NCBI GenBank assembly: GCA_018402235.1
Contig: JAGYJJ010000005.1
Location: forward strand, 62,001 to 126,000
Origin: Candidatus Nanopelagicales bacterium
GTDB lineage: Bacteria; Actinomycetota; Actinomycetes; S36-B12
Reading direction: 5' to 3'
DNA: 64,000 nucleotides
Within the stretch, counting starts at the first letter, position 1. Each line of letters opens with the position of its first letter. The position numbers and the translations under genes were made by a program. The notes below the pieces were generated by a model. The model ran no database searches, was not told the origin of the DNA, and saw nothing but the letters and a program-made list of their open reading frames with translations. Shown in pieces: positions 47,730 to 58,631 of this stretch.

Positions 47730-49550
47730 TTACCCCAAGCGTTCACGTAGCCCTGTGAGTTCCTCCCGCATCGCCGGGGGAACACGCTCGCCGAACTGCG
47801 CGAAGTACTCCTCGGTCATGTCCGCTTCGGCTTTCCACGAGCCCCAATCCAAGCGGAACAACTCCTCCAGGTCCGCATTCGAGATCTCCACACCCTCTAG
47901 GTTGAGTTCCTCGAGGACGGGCAGCCGACCGATCGGTGTCTCCACCGCATCCGCTTGCCCTTCGATACGGCGAATGATCCACTCCAAGACCCGGGAGTTG
48001 TCACCGAAGCCCGGCCAGATGAATCGACCATCGGCATCTCGCCGGAACCAGTTGACCGAGTAAATGCGCGGCAACTTCTCCGGACTGGTGAAGTTGCCGA
48101 TCTTCAACCAGTGTCCCCAGTAATCGGCCATGTTGTAGCCACAGAAGGGCAGCATCGCGAAGGGATCTCGGCGAAGTTCACCAACGGTGCCTTCGGCTGC
48201 CGCGGTCTTCTCACTCGACATGGTGGCGCCCATGAACACTCCGTGGGTCCAGTCGAAGGACTCAGTGACTAGCGGCACGTTTGTGGCTCGTCGCCCGCCG
48301 AACAAGATCGCATCGATCGGAACGCCTGCGGGGTCCTCCCAGTTCGACGCGATGGTGGGGCATTGCGCAGCGGGGACAGCGAATCGCGCGTTCGGATGAC
48401 TCGATAGTTCATCGGACGCAGGTGTCCAGTCGCGACCCTTCCAATCGATGAGGTGGCCGGGGGGTTCTTCGGTGAGGCCCTCCCACCAGACATCACCATC
48501 GTCGGTCAACGCGACGTTGGTGAAGATGCTGTTGCCGGTGAGCGTGCGGATGGCATTCGCGTTCGTCTGCATACCGGTACCGGGCGCAACTCCGAAGAAG
48601 CCAGCTTCCGGATTGATCGCGTACAGCCGACCGTCTTCACCGAAGCGCATCCACGCGATGTCGTCGCCAATCGTTTCGACCTTCCACCCGGGCATAGTCG
48701 GTTCGAGCATCGCCAAGTTCGTCTTGCCGCACGCCGAGGGGAACGCTGCAGTGATATACCGAACATCGCCCTCCGGCGACGTCAATTTCAGGACGAGCAT
48801 GTGCTCGGCCAGCCAACCTTCATCTCGCGCCATAGCCGAGGCGATTCGAAGTGCGTAGCACTTTTTTCCTAACAGCGCGTTGCCGCCGTATCCGGAACCG
48901 AAGGAGATGATCTCGCGTGTTTCGGGGAAGTGGACGATGTATTTGGTGTCGTTGCACGGCCACGCAACGTCATCACGAGGCTTTCCACCCTCGTCCACGA
49001 GCGGGTAACCGATGGAATGCAGCGCTGGGACAAATTCACCGAACTCACCGATCTGCTCAAGTGCAGCGGTACCCATTCGGGTCATGATGTGCATGCTTAA
49101 AACCACGTATGGGGAGTCGGTTATCTCTACGCCGAGTTGAGAGATCCGTGAACCGAGTGGCCCCATAGAGAAAGGGATCACGTACATGGTCCGCCCACGC
49201 ATGCTTCCCGCGAACAAGCCCTTCAACGTTACACGCATATCTGTCGGATCGGCCCAGTTGTTTGTGGGGCCAGCGTCGATCTCTCGGTGCGAACAAATGA
49301 ACGTGCGTTCCTCCACGCGAGCAACATCACGGGGATCGCTGCGGGCGAGGAAGGAGTTCGGGCGAATATCGGGGTTCAACGCAATCAGCGTTCCGGATTC
49401 CACTAACTCCTGGGTGAGTCGATCCCACTCCGCCTGGGAGCCATCGCACCATTCGATGCGGTCCGGCTGTGTGAGCTCGGCTACTTCCTCCACCCACTCC
49501 AGCAACTGCTTATTGCTAGTGGGGGCCTTCTCCATACCTGCGATTGCCAT
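47730..49550 (-). CDS. pckG: Phosphoenolpyruvate carboxykinase (GTP)
   Basis: 606 residues. GTP-type features: [20 protein letters not shown] with the P-loop and hyper-reactive Cys, [34 protein letters not shown]. Interconverts oxaloacetate and PEP, the main actinobacterial gluconeogenic step, consistent with growth on amino acids such as hydroxyproline. Confidence 0.97.
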   Translation of the reverse strand: MAIAGMEKAPTSNKQLLEWVEEVAELTQPDRIEWCDGSQAEWDRLTQELVESGTLIALNPDIRPNSFLARSDPRDVARVEERTFICSHREIDAGPTNNWADPTDMRVTLKGLFAGSMRGRTMYVIPFSMGPLGSRISQLGVEITDSPYVVLSMHIMTRMGTAALEQIGEFGEFVPALHSIGYPLVDEGGKPRDDVAWPCNDTKYIVHFPETREIISFGSGYGGNALLGKKCYALRIASAMARDEGWLAEHMLVLKLTSPEGDVRYITAAFPSACGKTNLAMLEPTMPGWKVETIGDDIAWMRFGEDGRLYAINPEAGFFGVAPGTGMQTNANAIRTLTGNSIFTNVALTDDGDVWWEGLTEEPPGHLIDWKGRDWTPASDELSSHPNARFAVPAAQCPTIASNWEDPAGVPIDAILFGGRRATNVPLVTESFDWTHGVFMGATMSSEKTAAAEGTVGELRRDPFAMLPFCGYNMADYWGHWLKIGNFTSPEKLPRIYSVNWFRRDADGRFIWPGFGDNSRVLEWIIRRIEGQADAVETPIGRLPVLEELNLEGVEISNADLEELFRLDWGSWKAEADMTEEYFAQFGERVPPAMREELTGLRERLG

Positions 49551-49743
49551 TGCAACTCCGCTCGTGACGCCGTTGTCTCACAGTGTTGAATTGCCGGGGA
49601 AGGTTTTTGAAGGATGGCCCCGAAGTCCCACAAAAGCGAGTTCAAAAAGCGTGTAAACGCTGTCCTGTGAGCAATGGCACAACCGCGATGTGACAGGGGT
49701 TACTCGTGGGATCGGTGGACCGGTCCAACTCGTTGCGAAGGAC

Positions 49744-50355
49744 TTAGTTGCGAAGGATCGCAGCGAGTCGATCGGAGTAGGGGGCGCGAGGCGCCGTAAC
49801 TGCCCGTTCGATCATCCGGGCGAATGCGCGGGCGCCCTCCGGGCGCAGGTGCACGCCATCGGCATAGAGGTAGGCAGGGTTCTTCGTCGCAACTGCATTC
49901 CAGTCCAATAGGACCACGCGATCACTCCGGAACCCTCGATCGCACGCGCGCAACATCTCGTTGTTCACGCGCTCCCACTTTCGCGGAACCTTGACAGTCA
50001 CCAGATACACGCGACGCTGCTTACCCGCAGTGCGCACCAACTGCTTGCACATCTTCAGCGTGTAGGTGCCATTCGTGCCAAGGTGCACCACTACGTGCTC
50101 AGGCAACTTCTCACCGCGCTTGCGCAGCAAGCCCGGGCCAGTGGCCGCTTGACGGCTTACGGCTGCGTCCACCACATCCACTCCGCGGTCACGCAATTGA
50201 GACTTTGCCCCCAGCATCACCGAATCACCGATGGCGATCGTGTTGAGGTCTTTCGCTGAGGCCGAGGGGGCAACCGCCAACATCCCGGCCAGCACCGGTA
50301 CAGCCAGCAAGCCAGCAAGGATTCGGCGCGTCACGCCACTAGGACGACTGAGCAT
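49744..50355 (-). CDS. Secreted SGNH-like protein
   Basis: 203 residues from the ATG at 50355, with a signal peptide (LAGLLAVPVLAGMLAVAPSASA). SGNH blocks: IAIGDSVMLGAKSQL, HLGTNGTYT, and YADGVHLRPEGARAF with the Asp-His pair. Likely an O-acetylesterase or acyltransferase partner at the cell surface. Its start overlaps the PatB-like gene end by 17 bases. Confidence 0.85.
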   Translation of the reverse strand: MLSRPSGVTRRILAGLLAVPVLAGMLAVAPSASAKDLNTIAIGDSVMLGAKSQLRDRGVDVVDAAVSRQAATGPGLLRKRGEKLPEHVVVHLGTNGTYTLKMCKQLVRTAGKQRRVYLVTVKVPRKWERVNNEMLRACDRGFRSDRVVLLDWNAVATKNPAYLYADGVHLRPEGARAFARMIERAVTAPRAPYSDRLAAILRN

Positions 50356-51494
50356 CAAGGACCGCTCCCACACGACCAATGATCTCATCGAGAATCGCTT
50401 CACTCGTGGCGTAGTTGATCCGGGCGTGGCCCACGCCTGGCGCCCCGAAGGGCAGCCCGGAGTTGACCGCTAGTTGCGCCTTCTCCATCAGCACCGCAGC
50501 CGGGTCCTCCCCCAGCATGGGCAGGTGCACCCACGCTAGGTACGACGCCTGCGGCCAGGTCATCTGAACCCCCTCGAAGCCGGTAGAGTCCCTCCGCCAA
50601 CTGCCGACGACGACGATCCAAGACGTCGAGCATTTCCGCTCGCCAGGGGCCGCCATCGCGATAAGCGGCCAGCGTCCCGAGCACACCGAAGTGACCCACG
50701 CCAAACGTCGCTTCCAGGGGAATCACATCGCGCAACTGTTCCACCACCGAATCCGACGCAACCAACTGCGCGCACTTCAATCCGGGAATGTTCCACGTCT
50801 TCGACGCAGACACGCAGGACACCGCACGCAAACCCACAAGCCCATCAACCACCGACAAGAACGGGTGATGTCTAGCACCGGTTAACGTCATCGGTGCATG
50901 GATCTCATCGGCGATCACCACCACACCATGAGCACTAGCCAGCTGCGCAACGGCAAACAAGTCAGACTCCGAGTGCACAGTTCCCGTCGGATTGTGCGGA
51001 GAGCACAACACGTAGGCCTGAACCTGCGGATCTGAGAAGGCCTCCTCCAGCCCGGCGAGATCGAGCCGGTATGCACCGTCGGAAACAACCAGCGGCACCT
51101 CGCGCACCTGCCGCGCTGACACCTTCTCCACCGTGGAGAAGAACGGCGGATACACCGGCGGGTTGATGACTACCTGCGCACCCGCATCCGTCAGGTGCAC
51201 CAAGGCCTGCGCGATCGAGGACATCACATCCGCCAACACGATCACGTTCGCAGGATCGACGGACCAATCCCATTCCGCACGAGTGAACGTCGACAGCGCC
51301 TGGGGCACTTCATCGGCCCAGCGATAACCGGTATCTGAACGATCGACCGCGTCATGTAACGCACGGGCGATCGGTTCGGCCAGGGTGAAATCCATCTCCG
51401 CCACCCACGCCGGTAGGACCTCCGGCGGATAGAACCGCCACTTTGCGCTGGTGCGGCCCCGCAACGAGGCCAAGCCCTCCCGATCGATACTCAC
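50339..51494 (-). pseudogene. PatB/MalY-type cystathionine β-lyase (frameshifted)
   Basis: Fold I PLP enzyme: WVAEMDFTLAEPI, SPHNPTG, VIADEIHAPMTL and PLP Lys in SASKTWNIPGLKCAQ. The frame holds to YRLRG. Deleting one G from a run of five (about 50570-50574) joins it to VQMTWPQASYLAWVHLP and the C-terminal GVGHARINYATS, giving ~384 residues. PatB enzymes cleave C-S bonds of cystathionine or cysteine conjugates. The homopolymer makes a consensus error likely. Confidence 0.83.
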
Positions 51495-51529
51495 GGGCTC
51501 AGCATGCCGCGTGCAAAGGCAACCACGCC

Positions 51530-52219
51530 TTAAGTGTCCAGCATGCCGCGCACCAGGCTGTCGCCACTGTGCGTGACGTCGCCGTCGAACTGCTCAACCG
51601 AGATATCCACCACAGGGAATGCCTGCATGTCCATACCGGCCGGCAACGGGAACTCGTTCACCGAACCTTGCCCCAGTACGCCGATCGACACCATCGAATC
51701 GGCCTCTGGGGACAACATCCAGACCTCGTAGTACCCCTCGGGCTGCGGAAGATTTGGCACATCCACCAAGAGCACTGGTCCATTGGTGGTATCCCGGACC
51801 TGCGCGATACCCCGAGCCTGTTGACCGGGAAGCGGCTCGAGCTCAGCCTGAGCGATGGTGGGCGCCGGATTTCGCTGATCGACGGCAACGATGGTCCCCA
51901 GACTTCCAACAATGACGCCAACGGCCGCAGCAAGAGCGAACCAGCTCATGCGAAGGCCGCCTGTGGGTGGCTTCTTTGAGAACACCGCGCCATCGGATTC
52001 GATCTGGTCTGTGATCGACTGCCACAGGTCATCCGGGGGTGACATCGGGCGATCCTCATCGGTGATCGTGCGAGCGGTGTCCACAACCGCACGCAACTGG
52101 TCCACCTTCGACTGACATGCCGCGCACACCTGCAGGTGACCGGCGTCAACGCCAGCAACCGACTCCCCGAGGGCGAGTAGTGCGATCGTTTCTTCGTCCA
52201 TGTGATCAATGCCTGACAC
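51530..52219 (-). CDS. RskA-type zinc-binding anti-sigma factor
   Basis: 229 residues from GTG 52219, which has GGAGG 6 bases upstream inside the sigma gene; ATG 52201 is the alternative. HLQVCAAC is the zinc anti-sigma motif. One membrane helix ([20 protein letters not shown]) and an outside RskA domain ([20 protein letters not shown]) follow. It should hold the sigma factor until regulated proteolysis. Confidence 0.9.
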   Translation of the reverse strand: MSGIDHMDEETIALLALGESVAGVDAGHLQVCAACQSKVDQLRAVVDTARTITDEDRPMSPPDDLWQSITDQIESDGAVFSKKPPTGGLRMSWFALAAAVGVIVGSLGTIVAVDQRNPAPTIAQAELEPLPGQQARGIAQVRDTTNGPVLLVDVPNLPQPEGYYEVWMLSPEADSMVSIGVLGQGSVNEFPLPAGMDMQAFPVVDISVEQFDGDVTHSGDSLVRGMLDT

Positions 52220-52826
52220 CGTCCACCTCCAATCGTTCGCGTAGTCGTCCAAGTGAACGACGTACATGGCTTTTGACCGTGCCCAGCGGCAAGTCCAGGA
52301 GACTAGCCACTTGGGCATGGGTCATGTCTTGAAAAAAGCAAAGTTCAAGGATGCGTTTTTGCGGATCACCCAATCGAGCAATCTCATCTGCCAGTAGCAC
52401 CCGGTCGATGACCGATTCCACCCTCGGATCGGCGGCGGCCTGCTCGGGTACCTCCGCACTGGGCTCGGGCAACCGGCCCCGCGACCGGAAGTGGTCGGCA
52501 ACCTTGCGCCGGGTAATACCGAGCAACCAACCAGGCAAGCTGCCGGCATCGGGGTCGAAGCCTTGGCGGCCTTGCCAGGCTGCCACGAAAACTGCCTGTG
52601 TTACGTCGGCAGCGTCGTCGCCGTTCCCCACGCTGCGGAGGGACACGGTGTAGACCAGCGGTGACCAACGGTTGTAGACCTCGTGCAGCGAGCCGTCGTC
52701 GCCGCGAGCGAACGAGGAGGTGATCTCCGCGTCGGCACGTGAGCGCACAGATTGCTCCCCGATGGTCGAATGGCCAGAGACCACGCCCCCATGGGCGGTC
52801 TCGACTGAGTGTCCAGTCTCCCTCAT
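52206..52826 (-). CDS. ECF sigma factor (SigK-like)
   Basis: 206 residues. Region 2 [20 protein letters not shown] … [11 protein letters not shown] and region 4 [20 protein letters not shown], then [18 protein letters not shown]. It overlaps its anti-sigma partner by 14 bases and starts in an overlap with the sortase stop, so all are co-regulated. Confidence 0.93.
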   Translation of the reverse strand: MRETGHSVETAHGGVVSGHSTIGEQSVRSRADAEITSSFARGDDGSLHEVYNRWSPLVYTVSLRSVGNGDDAADVTQAVFVAAWQGRQGFDPDAGSLPGWLLGITRRKVADHFRSRGRLPEPSAEVPEQAAADPRVESVIDRVLLADEIARLGDPQKRILELCFFQDMTHAQVASLLDLPLGTVKSHVRRSLGRLRERLEVDGVRH

Positions 52827-53566
52827 GATGCCACCTGCTCGGTGCCAGGGCTAACAGTTGAGCTACTCACCGGGACGGCTGTCACAACCACGTTTTGGCG
52901 GTAACCACCGTTGTCTCGATCGAAGTAACCAATACATGAAATCAGGGTCAATCTTTCAGGGCCGTCTTCATCGAAGACTCCATCGGATGCCAGCACGTCG
53001 CGATCAATCACTTCGCGCGAAACAACCTCGTAGCCCACGATCGTTCCGTCTTCCAAGTTCACGTCCACACGGTCCCCGGGCTCGAGTGCACTCACGGAGT
53101 AGAACGCCCCCGGGCCTTCGTCAAAGCCATCACGGTGGCCCACGATCACCGTCGAGCCGGCGCCTTGACCAGGTCCAGCACCGAATCGGTACCAGCCCAC
53201 CCGGGTGATGTCGTCAGGGATTTCCACCGATCCGTCGTCGTACAGGCCCACCTGATCGACGGGTGCCTGCACGGCCAACTTCGCTATCGAAATCCCCGCG
53301 GGAACGATCGGTTCGATTCGCTCGGGCTGCTCTACTGGCGTGCCGATACGTGGCACGTCCGATCCAGCAACCTGCGGCGCCGACGACTGGGGTGCCGCTT
53401 GCGCCGATTGCGAATCATCCACACTCGGACGCTTGCCCACAGACTCGATCTGCTCGCCCGCAGCTGACTGAGATGCGACGAACCCCGCCCACGCGAGTGG
53501 CGCACCGATCAGTAGCACCAGGCTGCCGATCAACACCATGAACGCGGGGCGGGGTCGTCGCATCAT
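52823..53566 (-). CDS. Class F sortase
   Basis: 247 residues. An N-terminal membrane helix ([20 protein letters not shown]) and a linker lead to the sortase domain: VIVGHRDG with catalytic His, TLISCIGYF with catalytic Cys and GGYRQNVVV with the Arg. Links proteins to the cell envelope or forms isopeptide polymers. The adjacent DUF4397 protein is the likely substrate. Confidence 0.9.
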   Translation of the reverse strand: MMRRPRPAFMVLIGSLVLLIGAPLAWAGFVASQSAAGEQIESVGKRPSVDDSQSAQAAPQSSAPQVAGSDVPRIGTPVEQPERIEPIVPAGISIAKLAVQAPVDQVGLYDDGSVEIPDDITRVGWYRFGAGPGQGAGSTVIVGHRDGFDEGPGAFYSVSALEPGDRVDVNLEDGTIVGYEVVSREVIDRDVLASDGVFDEDGPERLTLISCIGYFDRDNGGYRQNVVVTAVPVSSSTVSPGTEQVAS

Positions 53567-53602
53567 GTACTTTCTGTGAACTACCTGTTGGTCAACTACG
53601 CG

Positions 53603-54457
53603 TTATGCGCGGTTGCGGCCCAGGCGGGTCATCGCTCCAAAGGCGCCCAGTGCGCCGATGGCCATCAGGCCAGCGGTCCATGCGGGCAACGCACCGGTAG
53701 CAGCCGTGGAGCCGCCGCCGGCAGCAACACCGGTCGGTGCACCGTCGAGACCGTCGATGACCTGGGTGGCCAGGGCAAGGTTGCCCGCCTCAGCGGAGCC
53801 CCAGGCGTACACGATGGTGTTGGTGCCCTCAGCGAGGGACAGGTCGGCCGGGCCGAGCGCAACAGTGTCGGTACCCGCGAGCACCACGTCAGCGCTGTAG
53901 CTACCAGCCGGAACGGCAACGATCGCCTCGTCGGGGTTGACCAGGTTCTCGATGATCACTGCGCCGTCCGCACGCACGTCCACTGCGGGCGCAGCGGCGA
54001 TGTGGCGAACGGTCAAGCGTGACTCGCCAGCGGCCACCTCGGAGATGTCGTTGACATAGACATTGAGGGCGGGGTTGCCGTCGGCGTCCAAGTTGGCGGT
54101 AACAGTGGCATTCGCGCCACCGGGAACCTCAACACCGGCTGCCTCCAGCACGGCGGTGCCGTTGCCCGGACCTTCGCCGTCGGCGAAGACTGCAAGGTCG
54201 TAGGTGCCCTCGGGAACCGTCAAGGTCTCCAAGGAACCTGGGGTGAAGTTGTCGATCAGCATGGCGTCGCCGGCGTAGACGTCTACGACGTCGGCTCCGG
54301 AACCTTCGGGAATCGCGTGCAGTACGGAAACGGTGGCATCAGCCGCGTACGCCGGTGCAGCGGCCAGGCCGACAACACCGAAGGGAAGTACGAGGGCGGC
54401 CGTAGCGACCGCACCGCGGCGGCCAAGGCGGCGCGCCCGGGTGGAAGTGTCGTTCAT
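53603..54457 (-). CDS. Exported DUF4397 protein with sortase-like tail
   Basis: 284 residues. The signal peptide ends near APAYAA; two DUF4397 β-domains follow (VSVLHAIPEGSGADVVDVYA and LTVRHIAAAPAVDVRA). The C-terminus has a Gly/Thr spacer, LPAWTAG (a loose LPxTG), a hydrophobic span (LMAIGALGAFGAMTRL) and basic RNRA. This arrangement matches a sortase sorting signal. Probably an abundant envelope protein under the ECF sigma factor. Confidence 0.85.
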   Translation of the reverse strand: MNDTSTRARRLGRRGAVATAALVLPFGVVGLAAAPAYAADATVSVLHAIPEGSGADVVDVYAGDAMLIDNFTPGSLETLTVPEGTYDLAVFADGEGPGNGTAVLEAAGVEVPGGANATVTANLDADGNPALNVYVNDISEVAAGESRLTVRHIAAAPAVDVRADGAVIIENLVNPDEAIVAVPAGSYSADVVLAGTDTVALGPADLSLAEGTNTIVYAWGSAEAGNLALATQVIDGLDGAPTGVAAGGGSTAATGALPAWTAGLMAIGALGAFGAMTRLGRNRA

Positions 54458-54556
54458 ATTCGGCTCCTAGGTAGAACTCAATGCCGACCTTGTGGCCGGT
54501 TACCTAGTACTTCGCTTCAGGTGGCCCTGTTGGATGCACCCGGGGGAGAAAATTTT

Positions 54557-55235
<679 letters not shown>

Positions 55236-55246
55236 GGACACGACCC

Positions 55247-55975
55247 CTGAACCACAAACCCGGCAAGGTCGCGCTCGTTGGTAGCGGTGAGTACCTGCCG
55301 GTCATGCACGATCTTGAGCAATGGCTGCTCGACGACAGGCCTCCGCGCTTCGTGCAACTCGCCACCGCGGCTTCGCTGGAGGGCGAGGCATCACTGCGAC
55401 GCTGGCACGATCTGGGAGCACAAGCCGCGCAACGTCTTGGTGTTGAACAGGTGGTCATCGATGTCCGAGTTCGACAAGACGCATTCAATCCCGAGCATGT
55501 CGAGGCCATTGCCGATGCTGGCCTCATCTACTTATCCGGTGGGAACCCTCAGCACTTGGCGCGCACGCTCATCGATACCCCGGTGTGGGAGGCGATCCAC
55601 GCAGCCTGGCGATCTGGGTCTTCCTTAGCTGGATGCTCTGCCGGTGCGATGGCCCTCGGCGGCTACGTTCCCGATATCCGCCATCCGCGCCACGGCGGCC
55701 AAGACGGCCTTGGTCTGGTTCCATCGCTGCGGGTTTTGCCGCACTTCGACGTCTATGCCAAGTGGATTCCCGATGTGGTGATGCGCCCACTTCTCGAACC
55801 GGGCGCAACCGTGGTCGGTATCGATGAGCAGACGTCATTGCAGGCAGAGCCGCCTGAGGATCCTCAGGCGCCGTGGGAGTTTCGCGGTGTTGGTCGAGGC
55901 TCGTGTTGGCGTATCGAGCCGGACCGCAAGTATCGGGTCAACTCACCGATCGCGCTGCCGGTCGCTGTCACCTAA
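55247..55975 (+). CDS. Type 1 glutamine-amidotransferase-like / S51 peptidase-family protein
   Basis: About 242 residues. IYLSGGNPQHLARTL and SLAGCSAGAMALGG (nucleophile elbow with Ser in the S51 position) mark the cyanophycinase/dipeptidase E family. The first strand KVALVGSGEYLPVM lies upstream of the first ATG (55304), yet the only in-frame start after the stop at 55229 is CTG 55247. So either CTG initiates or an upstream base is missing. Confidence 0.78.
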   Translation: MNHKPGKVALVGSGEYLPVMHDLEQWLLDDRPPRFVQLATAASLEGEASLRRWHDLGAQAAQRLGVEQVVIDVRVRQDAFNPEHVEAIADAGLIYLSGGNPQHLARTLIDTPVWEAIHAAWRSGSSLAGCSAGAMALGGYVPDIRHPRHGGQDGLGLVPSLRVLPHFDVYAKWIPDVVMRPLLEPGATVVGIDEQTSLQAEPPEDPQAPWEFRGVGRGSCWRIEPDRKYRVNSPIALPVAVT

Positions 55976-56334
55976 AGCGGCGGTTCAACACCCCACAAGC
56001 GGCCTCGATGGCGAGCAACGAATCGATAGACCGCTGCGGCTATGGGTCGTATCGGTGGGCTGCCGATAAGACGACCAACGGGCTTCCAGGCGGCACCGCC
56101 TGATTCAAGAACGCGAGCAACGGCCCGCTCGCCGGCAACGGCTCCACCAGGGCCCACGAACTGCACGGCTGCGGCGCACTGCTCCACGGTGAGACCGAAC
56201 CTCGAAACGTCAACACTCTGATACGGAACGAAGTCGACGTCAGCATGAACACTCGCGCGCGCGAAGTTCACGCTCCAGGTGCAAAAGCCACACTTTCCGT
56301 CGAACAACACAATCGGTCGATTTGCCTGCGTCAT
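55972..56334 (-). CDS. DCC-family thiol-disulfide oxidoreductase (DUF393)
   Basis: 120 residues. VLFDGKCGFCTWSVNF holds the DxxCxxC motif that names the family, followed by predicted helices and AAAVYRFVARHRGRL. A small redox protein of unknown partner; overlaps the end of the lipoprotein gene upstream. Confidence 0.88.
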   Translation of the reverse strand: MTQANRPIVLFDGKCGFCTWSVNFARASVHADVDFVPYQSVDVSRFGLTVEQCAAAVQFVGPGGAVAGERAVARVLESGGAAWKPVGRLIGSPPIRPIAAAVYRFVARHRGRLWGVEPPL

Positions 56335-56729
56335 TCGGCCTCCACCACTGCGGCCAACTGCTCACATTGATCACGCGCTACAGCTTGCGCATACTTAGCG
56401 AAATCCCAACGCGAGTTGGGAATATCGGAGATCTCGGACTCAGTCATGGTGGTCAACTCGGCAGCGAAGTGACGCGTTTCCTCTAGGGCTTCAACCAATG
56501 GCGCGAAGCGCGCATCCGCCTGCGCCACCCGACGGGCAGCATCCAACCTGGTCTTGGCGCGTTCGGCATTGTCCATCAGTTGCTTGCCGTCAGCTTCGAG
56601 AGCCGAGACAACAGGTGCGCTCGTTTCATTCCAACCGCAGGCGATCGCCGCATCCGGCTGCAGGGATGAGGAGCCACAGGCGGTCACAGCAGCCAACCCG
56701 ACCACCGCCATCACAACCATGCCCTTCAC
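56331..56729 (-). CDS. Lipoprotein of unknown function
   Basis: 132 residues. A lipobox (AAVTACGSS) then mostly helical, charged sequence with two more Cys (IACGW, DQCEQ). No family recognised. ATGA overlap with the DCC gene suggests linked expression. Confidence 0.7.
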   Translation of the reverse strand: MKGMVVMAVVGLAAVTACGSSSLQPDAAIACGWNETSAPVVSALEADGKQLMDNAERAKTRLDAARRVAQADARFAPLVEALEETRHFAAELTTMTESEISDIPNSRWDFAKYAQAVARDQCEQLAAVVEAE

Positions 56730-56787
56730 CCCTCAACCGTAAGAGTCGGGTGCACGAGGGCCATCACCCATCGGCCAGACTGGCAAT

Positions 56788-57444
56788 GTGTCTACCGTTT
56801 TGCGGCCGGGAATCCGGACCTTCAAACCCCGGCGTAGCCGGATTACCACCCGCCAACAGCGCGCACTCGACAACGCTCGGGACACTCCCGGCGTCCTGCT
56901 CACGGCAGGTGACCTCACTGTCGTGTGGAACCTAGGCAATCCGGTGGTCCTGGACATTGGTTTCGGTTCCGCCGAACCAGTGGTGCACCTTGCGCGCGCA
57001 TTTCCCGAACAGGTGATCCTTGCGGTGGATGTTCACACACCGGGGATCGGTGATCTCGTGGATCGAATCGTTGCTGACCAGGTTCGCCAGGTATTCGTGA
57101 TTGAAGCCGACGCCTTGGAATTACTTTCGCATCTTCCGGGAAAACTCACCGGAGTGCGGTCCTTCTTCCCCGACCCGTGGCCGAAAGCCCGCCACCACAA
57201 GCGACGCCTCGTGCAACCTGCCGTTCTAGAAGCAATGGCGCACACCGTTGAATCCGGAGGTTTCTGGCAGCTAGCAACCGACTGGGATGAATACGCCGAG
57301 TCGATGCTTGCAGTCTTCGAGGCCGATCCGAATTGGAGTGGCGGGGTAATTGATCGGCCAACGTGGCGTCCCGTGACTCACTTCGAACGACGTGCGATTC
57401 GCGAGGGACGTCCCATAACCGACATGTGGTTCACCCGAAACTGA
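56788..57444 (+). CDS. trmB: tRNA (guanine-N7)-methyltransferase
   Basis: 218 residues. DIGFGSAEPVVHLARAFPEQ for SAM binding, VRSFFPDPWPKARHHKRRLV for the TrmB-specific catalytic region and ITDMWFTRN at the end. Methylates G46 of tRNA. Divergent from the lipoprotein. Confidence 0.95.
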   Translation: MSTVLRPGIRTFKPRRSRITTRQQRALDNARDTPGVLLTAGDLTVVWNLGNPVVLDIGFGSAEPVVHLARAFPEQVILAVDVHTPGIGDLVDRIVADQVRQVFVIEADALELLSHLPGKLTGVRSFFPDPWPKARHHKRRLVQPAVLEAMAHTVESGGFWQLATDWDEYAESMLAVFEADPNWSGGVIDRPTWRPVTHFERRAIREGRPITDMWFTRN

Positions 57445-57458
57445 ACTAGCGTCCGCAT

Positions 57459-57974
57459 ATGCGCATCATCGGCCTTCTCACTGCGAGCCTCCTGCTCGTC
57501 GGCTGCGCTAGCCAGTCCACTACTGGCGGTGAACAGGTGCAGCAGACACCTCCGCAGACGAGCGCCCCCACAGAGCCGCAGCCGGAGGAGGAATCGACCC
57601 CCGAGCCGTCGATTGCATCTCAGCCGTGCGAAGACGTCATGTTCCAGCGCGCCCAGGGCACCATTCGCGCGCAACAAAGTGCACTTGCTCAGTCCGATTT
57701 CGAAGCCGCGCGCGCCTTCGCCTCGGACGACTTCCGCAGCGGCGTTTCGGTAGACCAGTTCCAAAGCATTATCGAAGGCAACTACTCGTTCCTTCTCGAT
57801 GATCCGGCCTTGTCTTTCTTGGACTGTCAGCGGCGCGGTGATTCCGCGCTCATCCGAGTAGAGGTAGCCGGCTCACCGATCACTGTGATGCTGTACGGGG
57901 TCGTGTTGGACAGTGAGAAGTGGTTCATCGATGCCGCATCCGTGGCTGGGAGTCGTGAGGATGTCACGACGTAG
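57459..57974 (+). CDS. Lipoprotein with NTF2-like stress domain
   Basis: 171 residues. Lipobox LLVGCASQ, a Pro/Glu/Thr-rich linker (~45 residues), then ~110 residues (AQSDFEAARAFASDDFRSGV…VVLDSEKWFIDAASVAG) that look like a DUF4864/NTF2-like fold. Function unknown. The 3' end converges with the DUF1275 gene by 11 bases. Confidence 0.7.
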   Translation: MRIIGLLTASLLLVGCASQSTTGGEQVQQTPPQTSAPTEPQPEEESTPEPSIASQPCEDVMFQRAQGTIRAQQSALAQSDFEAARAFASDDFRSGVSVDQFQSIIEGNYSFLLDDPALSFLDCQRRGDSALIRVEVAGSPITVMLYGVVLDSEKWFIDAASVAGSREDVTT

Positions 57975-58623
57975 CGGCAGCGGGGGTTTTCCCTTTCAGC
58001 AGCCACACGAGCGCAACTATGTAGAGCACTGCGGCAGCAACTAAGCCGGCTGCTGCACCGAATCGGAGCAAAAATGCTCCTACTGCAGCGCCCATCACGA
58101 AAACAGCAATCGAACCCACTCGGTAGTTCCAGCGCACGTTATCGCCACCGAGGATCGACCAATTAGAAAGAACTCGCACGAGAGTCAACGTCATGACGTT
58201 CGTCGCGATATCCGGAACACCGTGCACCAGGACAAGGGCATTTTGTAAACCCATTGCCAATGCCAGGACCCCAACAACAATTCTCGCGCTCGTAGACGTT
58301 CCCGACGGGTCCCATGCAACGGCCAGGAGTGCCGCGACCACTACCAACCCGGCGGACACTAGGAAGCCGGTGCGGCGGTGACCAGTGAGCTTCGGATTGC
58401 GGAGAAAAATCCCACCCACCACCGCGCCTATCGTGAAGCACGCCAAAGGGATCGCGAACTGAACGAAGTCAACAGCGAATCTTCCTTCACCCAGCGCGAA
58501 AGCTGCGAACATCAGGTTGCCGGTCATGATCTCGGCGAATACACCACCCAGAGCCAGGAAGCAGACCGCATCGACGATCCCGCAAATCGCTGTGAGCAGG
58601 AAGAAGCCGGGAGTGGTCCGCAT
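57964..58623 (-). CDS. DUF1275 (YoaK) membrane protein
   Basis: 219 residues, six hydrophobic segments. FFLLTAICGIVDAVCFLALG … AEIMTGNL and LALAMGLQNALVLVHGVPDI are diagnostic. Widespread, function unknown. 8 bases after the MDH-like gene. Confidence 0.88.
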   Translation of the reverse strand: MRTTPGFFLLTAICGIVDAVCFLALGGVFAEIMTGNLMFAAFALGEGRFAVDFVQFAIPLACFTIGAVVGGIFLRNPKLTGHRRTGFLVSAGLVVVAALLAVAWDPSGTSTSARIVVGVLALAMGLQNALVLVHGVPDIATNVMTLTLVRVLSNWSILGGDNVRWNYRVGSIAVFVMGAAVGAFLLRFGAAAGLVAAAVLYIVALVWLLKGKTPAAATS

Positions 58624-58631
58624 ACCTATCG

